Positions 47,876 through 59,100 of a stretch of 64,000 nt of DNA are shown in pieces. A program made the position numbers and the translations under genes. The notes beneath the pieces are model-generated. The model had not been told where the DNA came from and ran no database searches. It saw only the letters and a program-made list of their open reading frames with translations. Position 1 is the stretch's first letter; each line of letters begins with the position of its first letter. The DNA is from Varanus komodoensis (taxonomy: Eukaryota; Chordata; Lepidosauria; Squamata; Varanidae), in contig NW_025335268.1 of assembly GCF_004798865.1 (NCBI RefSeq), positions 91,478,818-91,542,817 of the forward strand, given 5' to 3'.

Positions 47876-48640
47876 CCCTGACCTTAAATAGAGGGATTGT
47901 AGAGGGCAGGCAAAATCAACAGATCTTAGATAAGATAAATGCTGGAGCACCTCCCTTGTTTCCCTCCTCTGCTGAATAATCTTCCAGTTATTCAAACTCT
48001 ATTGAGCCCTCTTTGTTCTGACACTGGATTTCAGGCTCCTAGTAAGATGAGCTTGACTTAGAAACTGCAACATATGACTTCCAACCTACTCACTCCTCCT
48101 GTTTTGTCCCAGAGAGTTCAGCTTTCTCAAGCCTTTGGCCTCCTTGCCTGAGAATTCTGCACCTGTTAGGGGCTGAAAAGTTAAGTGTAATACAAACAAA
48201 GTTCCTCTGGTGATATTTCTCCTTGTTCTTTGGACAATTCCTACAAGGACTTCTTGTTTGTCTGACCTCTATACAATCTGCTTCCCACACATATCAGAAA
48301 GAAAATGAACTACTGGACTATTCTGCTGGAATGTGGTTATGTCCTAAATCACTGAACCCAAAATAGTATCCATGAAAGTTTTGTATTCTTCAGTGTAATT
48401 GCCAAGCACTGGTCAGTTAAACAATTCTCGGTTAAATGTTTGCCAGGAGCAGCAAATTCTAGATGAATAAAGGGGTTAACAAATAACTGTGCCTGCTAGT
48501 TTTCCCCTGCCTCAGCAGGGCCATCCCAACACATTTTCCTGCCTGAAGTGGAACAGCAAAAATGTCTCTTAGATGCATAACTACCTAAAATTGGTCAAGC
48601 TATTTTGGTACTTCTACATAAGTGCATAAGTGCCTCCCTG
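47876..48640 (-). promoter_or_regulatory. AGXT upstream region
   Basis: Sequence before the first AGXT ATG. Besides the TATA-like box, AAGGTCAGGG directly before the ATG resembles a nuclear-receptor half-site, which would suit a liver gene. No CpG island is seen. Functional use is not shown. Confidence 0.3.
47883..47890 (-). promoter_or_regulatory. TATA-like box of AGXT
   Basis: TATTTAAG ends only 7 bases before the first ATG. Transcription starting the usual 25-32 bases downstream would begin near 47860, between the two start codons, giving an mRNA that lacks the mitochondrial leader. Placement and motif are seen; use as a promoter is inferred. Confidence 0.45.
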
Positions 48641-48803
48641 GTAGTAAAATTTTATTTTATTTATTCTACTGTATATATTTTAATTGTTATTGTTTTAATT
48701 TATTGTGTATTTTATTCAATGTTGTGAGCCGCCCCGAGGCTTCGGCAAGGGGCGGCATAGAAATGTTTTAATTAAATAAATAAATAAATAAATAAATAAA
48801 ATG
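48641..48803 (+). repeat. LINE 3' tail with (AAAT)n
   Basis: GTGAGCCGCCCCGAGGCTTC, then a GGGGCGGCATAGAAAT motif and an AAATAAATAAAT run; same tail as at 9930. The left part is an AT-rich stretch of the same element. Confidence 0.6.
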
Positions 48804-49267
48804 CAATAAAAATAACGTAACCATTTGCTGCCCTTTCAGGACACTCAAAATTAGCTTCCTGAGGTGGGCACCTCTTCCTGCCTAGTGATAGAGCTGGTCC
48901 TGCTTGCCTGCTGCGTGAAATTATTCTAGATCCTGAAGAAATCCCTTCCTACACCTAAGAAAGTGGAGTGGTCTTTGTAATATTACAAGATCTTAAGTCT
49001 TTCTTACCTTCATTCTTAGGGCACACCTTTGTTTTCACACCATACTTGCTCTTTGTCAGCTTTGGGAGCAAACTGATGACCTTTATTTTGCAGTTCTACC
49101 TTTGAGTTATTGGTTTGGAGTACTGACCAGGAGACTCACATGAGAAAGTAGGGTAGGGAGGGCTCTAAGCCTTTGCCCAATAACAGAGCCACAACCTGAA
49201 TCAGTGCTCCTACCATTTTCAATGGGAAGAAATTGAATAGGATCTTGGATAAATGGACAGACACACA

Positions 49268-49316
<49 letters not shown>

Positions 49317-51389
49317 AATTTGAAAAAAAATTACTTTCAAACTGATGGACATAATTTTAGAATGAATGCCCACTACAATGCAAATTCAGTGCTGTAAACA
49401 AATTTGAGGCTGTGTACTGAATCTGCACAGAGTATGACTCTGGAAGGAGTCCAGAGGCCACACGGTTAGCTAATTCACTATGTGGGCACCATACCTAATT
49501 CATGGAGACAGAGTTAAACATATTCCTGATCATGTGCTTCAACAACTTCTCTCAGAAAATTGTATTCATGTTCAGTGGAGTTTTAGAGTTTTCAGATACC
49601 CAAATGAAACCAAATTCCACCATTATTTTCATGAAGTGAAAGACTTTTACTAGGTGTGAATCTTTTTTCTTACCTGGAAGAATCAGTGAGTAGGTAGAAC
49701 TGAAAGCTGATTACCTAGAAACACCATACTGTACTAACATGCTGTCATGTCCCCAAATGTAGAATACCTGATTTCATTACTTCTGGTAATGGGGTTCGGT
49801 TTGTATGGAGGCTGCAGATGAATGCACACAGCCACTGAAATAAGTACACACAGACATATACTAAGAGCAATTAGTACACAGAGCTGTATTGTTGCTGAAC
49901 ATGGAAGTAAACAGGTAGTTTTGTTCACAGTAGCAAAAGATAATTAATCCAAGACAAACAAAAATCCATTAGTGATTGCAGTGGCATAATGGGTGGGCAA
50001 ATGGCAGCATCGCCAATTAATTTTCCCTGGGGTAAGTACTACAAAAATGTAAGTTGTGTGTATTGCACAGGATTGGAGTTTAGACATGTTTTAGGTTATC
50101 AGTAGAAATAGCCCACTGTAAACATGTCTTATCTTGCTTTCCTCAAGGTCTTGAAATTTTAAAAAACAACAACAAAGGATCCATTTAATCCACAAAGAAG
50201 CTGAACAGTAAGTTTTGCAGTACTACAACTTTTCTCTTTACTTAAGTGTTTTCCGGATCACAGCATTTTCTTTTTTGGTGCAATGATTATGGTTTTATTA
50301 CTGTTGTGCAGTGATGAAGCTGGATTACAATTATGATAGTTTAGAAAGTGCTTTACTAACTGAAGCCAGAAACAAAGGAACACTGAGTACTGAGCTTATG
50401 TGCATTCCCATGGAAGTGTCATCCATGCATCAATGAGCCCCCATAGAAGTAAACGGGCCCTGACATGAGAGAACAACATGTGTACATTTTTTATACAAGG
50501 AAAACCAGATTCAGATACACTGTAAGAAATGGCACACCAGTAACATTATTTCAGCAACCATTTGGTACACACTCTGTGGGAGATTGTTGTGATGCATGAT
50601 TCACACAACATGACAAGCGACAGTTTTTTTGTGCAAGGTGATTTGTTGTGTTGTCTGATATCTCAGCATAGTATGTTTGACTTTTAGAAACCACAAACAG
50701 AAACAATGAACTGTTCTTCAGTTTCTTAGTACCACAATGGCTTGTTGGGTCATTCAAAGTGAAAGTCAAAACTTCTTTTAGTACCAAGGCCCAAACCATA
50801 AAGCTGCTTGGCAAGAGCTGTTCTGTGCAACTGTCAGAGGTCTCCCTGCTCAATCCGACTCTAGCCCTCAAGTCCTCCTTTGGTGCAGGAGTGGACAATC
50901 AACTGATTGGTGCTGGGAGAGGAGGCTGCTCTGTTGATCCCCTCTGCCCCTCCCACAAGAACCAAGAGTGTGGCAGCATCTGGTTGGGGGTCGCAGGCTT
51001 CCATGGATTCCCCTGTGCAGCCCCTCTCACTCACCAGAGGGAAGCAAGAGGGAAGGGCAGCAGCAGCACTCCCCTGTGAATTCTCCCTTGATGTCCCCTT
51101 GCACATGAAAGGAAGAAATGAGAATCAGCTGGCCAGTGGTGCCTTGTTGTGGCTGTGCATTTCAACAGATCCCCCTCTGCCCAGAGGAAAGTACCTCTTG
51201 CATGTCAGTGTGTGTGTGTGTGTGTGGGGGGGCAGTAATAAAGAGAAGATAGCACTGTCCCCTTCTCACTACAGCTTGCCAGAGAGAGAAGGGGCGGCAG
51301 GGGATCCCCTGAGGTGCACAAGCTGGCACCCAGTTGATTGCTGCTGCAAGACAGGGAGTTCTTGAAGCCACATGTAAACTCCAGAGTCC
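48804..51389. other. Intergenic sequence between allantoinase and AGXT
   Basis: Holds a dinucleotide microsatellite (49260-49313) and a GC-rich stretch (about 50830-51360). No gene is recognised on either strand. Confidence 0.5.
49260..49313. repeat. (CA)n(GA)n microsatellite
   Basis: About 13 CA units followed directly by about 14 GA units. Confidence 0.95.
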
Positions 51390-51540
51390 ATATAGTCTGA
51401 GGTACCTGATCCTGCCTAATCTTGGAAGCTTAAGCAGGATTAGGCCTGGTTGGTATTTGGATGGGTTACCGGAGTCCTGCATTGAAGAGACCCAATGACC
51501 TATTAAACCCCTTCCAAATGTATGATTCTATGGTTGTATC
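51390..51540 (+). repeat. 5S-rRNA-derived SINE
   Basis: Resembles the 3' two thirds of 5S rRNA, including CTTGGAAGCTTAAGCAGGAT and GGCCTGGTTGGTATTTGGAT. A LINE-type tail with CCCCTTCCAAATGTATGATT and CTATGG follows. 5S-derived SINEs are known in squamates. It is a diverged SINE, not a working 5S gene. Confidence 0.8.
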
Positions 51541-52703
51541 TTTGGATCATGGAAAAGAAAATTGTCACTATCCAAAGACTGCTATGTCAGTGATGTTTAA
51601 ACCCCATGGGGCAAACTAGGCCAAATAGATTTCAGTCAAGAGCCCACATCTGACAGAGGCTCTAATTCTTTATTCAGACATCCAGGATTTCCTCTGATGC
51701 AGGGTTATATAATTTTTATAGTCTTTCATATATTTCTCCTTTGCATTATACATCATGTGATAAAATTTAATAGCATGGCAAATCTCAAATGGTTTGAAAT
51801 ATGTGTTGATTTCTGCATTAAAACAGTGACCCATATCTGACAGAAATGGAGTTCATGATTTTTCAATTATTTCTTCTTGTCGCCTCCCATCACATAACTG
51901 CATAAATTAGTAAGTTTATCAAAACCAAACTTCCATATCTTATGGAACCATTTATTGGGAAGAAGCTATTTAGAAGCAATTAGAAGCCTTTGATTTGTAA
52001 GTGTCAAACAGTGAAAGACACCTTCCCAGCCTCATTTTATTAGTTCCTTATTTAAACCTGGAGGGTGCCAGGAACTCAGATTCACAGCTGAGGGACAGCT
52101 AAGTTTATGCCCAGGGCCTGTTTACTCATGGCTGTTTTTAATGAGATTTTTAGAGTGAACTTAGGAGCAGGCCTTGGCTTACACCTGCACCCACCCTGTA
52201 GAGAGGGATTCTGCATTTCAAGATCTCAGTGCCTTTCTTTATAGTGAAGGGAAGGAAGTGTACGAGCCTGGGGGAATTTGAAGACACAGCTGTGAGTGAC
52301 AGTATCAGTACTCAAGCTCCTGCTCCTATCAATTTTCCCCTGCATAAGGCTGTTTTCCCTCATGGACTCACTTCCAATTTTGGACCCTAAGTAGTAAGGG
52401 GGAAAGGGTTTTTTTTAAAGGTACCCTTCCCACTTACCAATCCTTCTTTACCAGTGTTCCCAACCCTTGCAACAATATCATGGAAATATTACAAAGCTGG
52501 TTTTCCCTTGTGTCTAAGTTTATTCTAGCACTTTGATGCTGGACTGAAAGTCATTTGGAAAGTCTTCATACCCTTTTGTGTAATGCTGTATTGCAAGCAG
52601 TGTGTTACACTAGATCTGATCATGAGATAATTCACAAAAGAAACATTTTGAGATGGAACAGCAAGAGCAAAGAAATCAGAGATCCTTCTGTGTTATCCAC
52701 ATC
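51541..52703. other. Intergenic sequence, nothing recognised
   Basis: AT-rich sequence downstream of the allantoinase 3' end. No gene or clear repeat. Confidence 0.5.
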
Positions 52704-52709
52704 TTTATT
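52704..52709 (-). terminator. Candidate allantoinase polyadenylation signal AATAAA
   Basis: AATAAA on the minus strand about 320 bases after the stop; first consensus signal seen downstream. Confidence 0.45.
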
Positions 52710-53029
52710 AACCTCATTTACATTAGTAGACAGCAAGACAGAATTATGTTTGAACTTGGTGCCCATCCAAGATTATGACCTCTTTTGTTCTATTGTCACA
52801 AATTCTGTGCATATCAGCTGAAATTCAATGGTTGTGAGGCAACATCAGACATTTCTGCTTCTGTTCTCCTTTTGGTTCTACCATGAATGTGAAAGGTGTT
52901 ATTCCTGTGTGCTTCTCATCCTCCTCTCTTCTTTCTAACCACTCACTTTGTACAATTCCTCTATCCAGACCCAAAGTGTCCCTGGTACTTTGACTTGGCT
53001 AGTAGGCTCCTTGTGTTCTCACTCCTCCA

Positions 53030-53191
53030 TTAGTAGTATGGGGAAGAGACTCTTGTGGGTGTCCTTCTTTCAATCAGAAGCAAATCTCCTTTTGGCTTGG
53101 GTGCAAATTTCCCATTCATATAAACCAGCCTGCCACGTACAAGAGTTGCAAAGACCTTGCCACAGAGTTGAAAACCCAGATATGGGGTCAG
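53030..53191 (-). CDS. ALN: Allantoinase last coding exon (162 nt)
   Basis: Encodes LTPYLGFQLCGKVFATLVRG and onward to the C-terminus PTRVSSPYY and TAA. LTPYLG and VRG are family landmarks. Acceptor AACTTTAG. Confidence 0.92.
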   Translation of the reverse strand: MTPYLGFQLCGKVFATLVRGRLVYMNGKFAPKPKGDLLLIERRTPTRVSSPYY

Positions 53192-56100
53192 CTAAAGTTG
53201 GAGAGAAAGAGAGAGAAAGTAACAATACTGAGAATATGAAACCCAACCTCCTTGGCCCCAAATGTAGTTTACGGTTCTGATCCATCTACAGCAGGTATTC
53301 TCTGGAAAGCAAGTCAAGGCAGTGGTTGCAGCACCATGGAAAGCTCCAAAGTGAGGCATTATAGAATTCCTCCATCCGCTTTAGTGCTTCGAACCTCCAG
53401 CCCACTTGAAGAATGTGAATCCTTAATCCTCTAGATTGAAGGGCAGTATTTATTTTTTCTGTGGTTTCCCACCTGGTCCACTTTCTTCATTATAGGGCAG
53501 GTGCAAAGGAGTTAGACTTACGGGATGCTCTTGACAAATCTTGCTCAGAGCAAGGCATCCAGTAGGATCCTGACTCCTGACCACTAGCTACAGGTTCAGT
53601 ATCATGAACTCAGCTGGTGGTGCAGGAACCCCAAACATGGCCAGCCCATCCTCCTCTGACATTGAGCTCAAGGTTGGGTCCATGACACAGATTCATACCA
53701 GATGTGAATTTACACCTCTCTGCATGTGTATTTGTAATTCTGATACCTATTTGGGCCAGTGTATACATGAATTTGGATGGGCAAACTCTCTGACAAGCAG
53801 ATGCTTTTAAGATTATGAAAGAACCAATTCATACAAAGAGAATTCTTGATATCCTTCCCTACCATACAAACTAAAACTGGAGATTTCCTGCCTAGCAGTA
53901 AAGCCTGCTCTAACTAGAGACCAAAAAGTTCAGTGAATTGTGCAGTAATTTTACAGGAAGTAGCCTGAGGAGGGGGTCAGTGGTGGGAACACTGGGAGAA
54001 TAGAGAAAACACGAGCATTTCCCATACCTTATGCTTATGATGAATCATATCTTTATTCACCTAAGAGAAGAGAATACATATTAGTTTGGAAATGTTGTTG
54101 TGCATTGGAAATTTTTTCTCAAGCTAATATTCTTGTCTCTGTCTTACATCAAAAAGAATGCATCTCTTTCTAAGCTGACCCTTTCCTGGATCTGCTCAAA
54201 CAAGTTATGAACTATGAGGTCCTTACAGATGAGGAGCTTTCTGTGCAATCACCCTGCCTCAATCATTGCAGTGCTCCCAGGCTCATAGATCACAAAAACT
54301 CAAAGAAAAGTTATACCTACACTATTGGTCATCCAAAGCCTGGTTCCATGGGCTGAGAATGATATATGTGAAGACTGTTCAGTTGTTAAGAAGCATAAAC
54401 AGAGTCCAAAAGTGTTTGGCTGAAATAATTATGATTTTATATTGGAAACTTTCAAGAGTAAGTGATGGATTGGATTCCTCTATCATAAGTCTGGCATATT
54501 TAATTCTCCATTTGGTATGGTAATTTGCATATTTTCTAGAATGTTACTCTTTATTAAATTTATATCCTGCTTTCAGTCCTGTCCCAGGCCCCTAACATGA
54601 TTCTCACAATAAAAAATTACCTATGTCTTCTTCCATCCTTACCTCAAACTCCTTTTCTGGATCCCAGATGACCAGGTCTGCATCCATCCCTGGACTAAGG
54701 GACCCCTTCTGGTCCTCCAGTCTGCTCAGAGTAGCAGGATTTTTGCACATCAATTGTACTAGATCATGGAAGGAGAACCCTTTGGATTTTGCAGAGGTCC
54801 AAAAAAGAGGAAGACCTGTGTGGCACAGTTAGGGGAAGATCATACTGTTGAGAAGGTTGTTCTTACCTGGTTCATTCCCACAGAAAATTACTTGACATGA
54901 CTTAGAATTCATAGACTTGAAGATTTGGTAAAGATCTGTAAGAATCAAACAAACTGTTTTTCAAAATGATCCTGCATATATTGTTTGTGTTGCTTTCTTT
55001 TACTGGACATACTTGTCAGATTTCCCCCATTTTGTTCCTATGACAACACTGCCACCTTTCTTTGCAAGGACTGGAAATAAACTAAGAGCCGAAGCATATT
55101 TGGAGAACTGGACATCCTTGCAGATCATTAAAAACCATTTTAGTTATTTCTAATAAGGATAGTCATAAAACTGGAGGTAGCAAGCATGATCTTAGAAAAA
55201 GCATTCTGAATAGTCATTTTAAAATCAATAGTTTGATCTTAAATTAACTCTCCTGAGATGACCCTGCCAATGGAAGGTCTTCTTCCATTGGCAGATGGAA
55301 CTGGGGCTCAACAGAAACTCCCCACTAGGAGAAGATGGCAGGGTGATCTTTGCTGATTCCTTCTTCTCTTGCAGCTTCCATGGCCATCTCACACACTATT
55401 CTGAAGGGTCCCCCAAGCTGCCAGGGAAGTTTTTAAGTGGCAATCAGGGCTGCGGGGAGAAAGAAGGCACTGAAAAATATTTTCCTCCTCCACCCATGGG
55501 ATCATCCAGGTGATAGAATTTTGCTCCATGAAGCTCTGGATCCAATCCCAATAGTTACTTTAGTTTATGTGGTGAAAAGTAGTGTTGCATATTATCATTT
55601 AAATGAAGTGGGATGCTTTGGATCAGGTGTTGGGTATCACATCCTTTGGTGATGGGATCATAGCTCAAAGACAGAACACATGATTTGCCTACAGAAGCTC
55701 CCCTATTTTGGCATCTCCAGTAGCAAGATAGCAGCTGATGGGAAAGACCTTCCAGAGATGATGGAGAGCTGCTTCCCATCAGAGCAGATAAAACTGGGCT
55801 AGACAGACAAAGCATCTGACCTAGTGTAAGAAAGCAACCTTTAGTCTTCAGCCACAAGAATAATAATTTCCATTCTTAGGATCTGCTTAAGAGATGGAGA
55901 AAACAAAAAGAAATACCATAGACAATGATAGTGTAGCTGATAAACATTTTACCAAACTGTAGTGAGGAAATCCCTGCCTGAGCCTTGAGGAAATCTCCAC
56001 TGTTCAAAACTTTTAAGTCTTGGCAACAAGGAGTATGGGCTGAGACAACCATGTCTATCTCTCCTTCTTGCAAAGCTGCCCACAGTTGTTCCTAGAGATA

Positions 56101-59100
56101 TGAAAGAAGTAAAGGAACAGATTATGTCAAGGAAACATTTTCACAGATTTCTTGGAGCAACATGAAGTAACTAAACTCTTATGGTGTTAGTAAAGTCATC
56201 CAGGGCTCACTAATTCTCTGATATTCCTGCAAACAGAAAAGTAACACTAAGCTAACATTTCCTCCTAATGTACCAATGTTTCCTGTGTGACCTTTCAGTC
56301 CTAATATAGACCCTCCAATATCAACAGTGGCAGGGCTGCTGCTAATGGCTATTTTCATTGACTTGCTAAGGCAAAAAGGAATAAGCATGGACAGAGAACT
56401 GCTTCATGATCTTTATCTAGAAAGGGATATGGAGAGTGTGGGCAAGTTTAATCCTTCTGGTACTCTCAGCTACCAAATGCTTCTGGGCAATCTTAAGGAA
56501 CTGAGAATAGGAGACACCACTTTGAAGTGATTCCATGCCTGCTTTTTGGGATAGTTCCAGAGGATGTTATGGGCTGATCAATGCCTTATCATCTGGAAAT
56601 TATCTTAGGGATCCCGCAAAGCTCCAGCTTGTCCCTCATTTAATATCTATGTTCAGCAGCTGCCAGAGATTGTTCATCATACTGAAATGCAATACTATTA
56701 GTATGCTGGTGACACCCAACTCTAATTTTCTTTTTTATCAAATAAAGGAACAGCAATGGAATCCTTGAACCAGTGTTTTGCTGCTGTTATATGCTAGGGA
56801 AGTACTAATAATGAACTGAATCCAGACAAGAGTAAAGTTTTGATGGATGTTGCTTGCACTTGTGCACTTCAAGAACTTTTCTTTTTCTAGATGGAGCCAT
56901 GCATCTCCCAGGCAAGCAACTCAGGTGTGCTTTAAGACTCAATTTTGCTCCTAGATGCCCAGCAGGCTATACTTTGATCAACTACATTTCAGACACCAAT
57001 TGAAGGTTTTCCTCAACAACAAAGATATGGCAATTGCATATCTTGGTAGCTGTTTGAATAGATTACTGTGCTTCCTGTGGAACTGCTCTTGCAGTGCAGG
57101 ATGCAGCTTCATGTCTACTGATGGTAGTGGGAATAAGAAGAATATATTATTGCTTGTATGTGCTATTACTTTTCAGGCCCAATGCAAGGTGCTGTTGTTA
57201 TCTCTAAGGTCCTTCATGGTCTAGGCCACTATGCTTGTGCAAATGGATTTGCCTTATCTTCTATGAACCTCCTCATGATTAAAACCTAGTGGTAGAAAGA
57301 GCCATTATATGTGTGAGAGAGTGTGTATAAAACAATTAAGGCTTCAGTCTTAGTCAGTTTTACAAGAAAGTCAGTCCTATGGAACTAAATGGGACTTACT
57401 TTTGCATAATTATGCTTGAGCAAAACCAAAATGTAATAGTGTTTTGCTTGTATACAGAAGATTGAAGAGTTTGCAATCCTAGAACTAGATCATACCATAG
57501 CTTTTGATGCCCCTTACTGATTTTCTGTTTTCAGATCAAGATAAATATATCACCTACAAACCATTTTAGTTGCTATTGCAGCTTGCAAAATCCAACTTAT
57601 ATTTGTCCAAACAATTGCCCATAATGGTGATTATCTGATATAAAAATGCTTCAGTTTAGGCTTGTTGGCACACATTTCCTATTTACATGTTTAAATGACT
57701 CTGCATTTTTATCTGGCCAGTTTATTTTCACTCTGCAACAGTTGTTCAATTCACCATTTGCATTGTGTATTTAAGTCATGATGACCAGTGATTATAAACA
57801 ATAATACTGACTTGACTGAGCCACTGTTTACCTATTTTTATTGTACATCACTTTGGTTACAATCAGTTAAGATGAATAAGAAGTACTAACAAATCATAAA
57901 TGCTGAAGAGGCCACAAAGTACTGAACGACATAACCAACATGGAAAACCATGGCCTACCCTTGAATACCTAGGAAAGCCTTCTCAAATGGCCCTCTTTGC
58001 TTGGTGGACTACCAGACAGACAGTTCATGGTTAAAGGGAGACATGCCTGAAGCCACAGTGTAGTGTTGCGATTGCTGAAATGGTAGGCCTTGTTGCTGTT
58101 TCCAGTTGCTTTTTAAAAAAAGTTCAGTAACTCCATGCACACTTTCAGACTTCTCCATGTTTAAAAATAAATTGTGGTGATGCACAGCTATGTATGTGTG
58201 CAGTGAAAAATATCCTCTAGTCTTCACAAAAATATCATTGATGTCCAGGTCACAAATCTTTTCCCACAGCCTGCCTGAGCTCAGCTTAGAGCTGAAGGCT
58301 TCTGTTCCTACAACCTCCAAGCTGCTTCTTTTCAGATAGGAAGATTTTAACCAAAGATTTGGTGAGCAATATGTGTAATAGAATTTTGCTGATAATGCAT
58401 CTGTCAATACTCTTAGATCTCCTGGCAATCCTGTAAGGCTATTTAGAGCAATTTGTTTTGGAGAGGTAATTTCATTGATTTTTGGTGGTTGATTTTCCAC
58501 TCCTGGAGAGGCAGCCAGAGCAGTTTTTTCTTCACCAGCTGTGAGGAAGGAAAGCAGATCTCTGACTCCTCCTCCTGAGGTTGGAGAGCTGTCTCCAACC
58601 TTGGAAGGACTTTTCCAAGTTATCGTATGGTCTCTCGGATGCTTGCCCAGGGACCTGAAGATTGCTATCTGAGCACTGGGAAATAAATATTAGAAAATGT
58701 AATGTAAAGTGGTCTCCTTCTATTTGGTACAGTTTTGATACTGATAGAGTTTTAACTTGTTCTAATATTTTAGATTTAACTTATAACAGTCATGTAGATA
58801 TATTTATAGACATGTATAATGTGAGAAATATACACACTATACAATTTAGCCTTTACTATTTTTAGTACTAATTAGATGTATTGCATTTGATGTATTTGCC
58901 TTTTATTTCTCCCTGATTCCTTTCCTTCTTTTTCATTGTGCTACTTCATAATGTTAAAAAAGGCAGCTCTATACCTGACTTGGCCTACAGGTAGGCAGGT
59001 TCTGTCCATCCCTCCATTACATTTTCTAAATGAGGCTATTCATCCTTGGTATCTACTTTCAGATTTGTCACAGAATTTAGATTTAGATGAACTTTCCTTT

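Noticed and set aside
47876-47995. Longer AGXT N-terminus from a start near 47995
   Set aside because: The frame is open upstream, but the added residues look like untranslated sequence and overlap the TATA-like box; the ATG at 47875 fits known leaders better.
49260-49313. Repeats as a CRISPR-like array
   Set aside because: Simple dinucleotide microsatellite in a vertebrate genome; no spacers.
51390-51480. 5S rRNA gene
   Set aside because: Diverged, partial and fused to a LINE-type tail, so it is a SINE.
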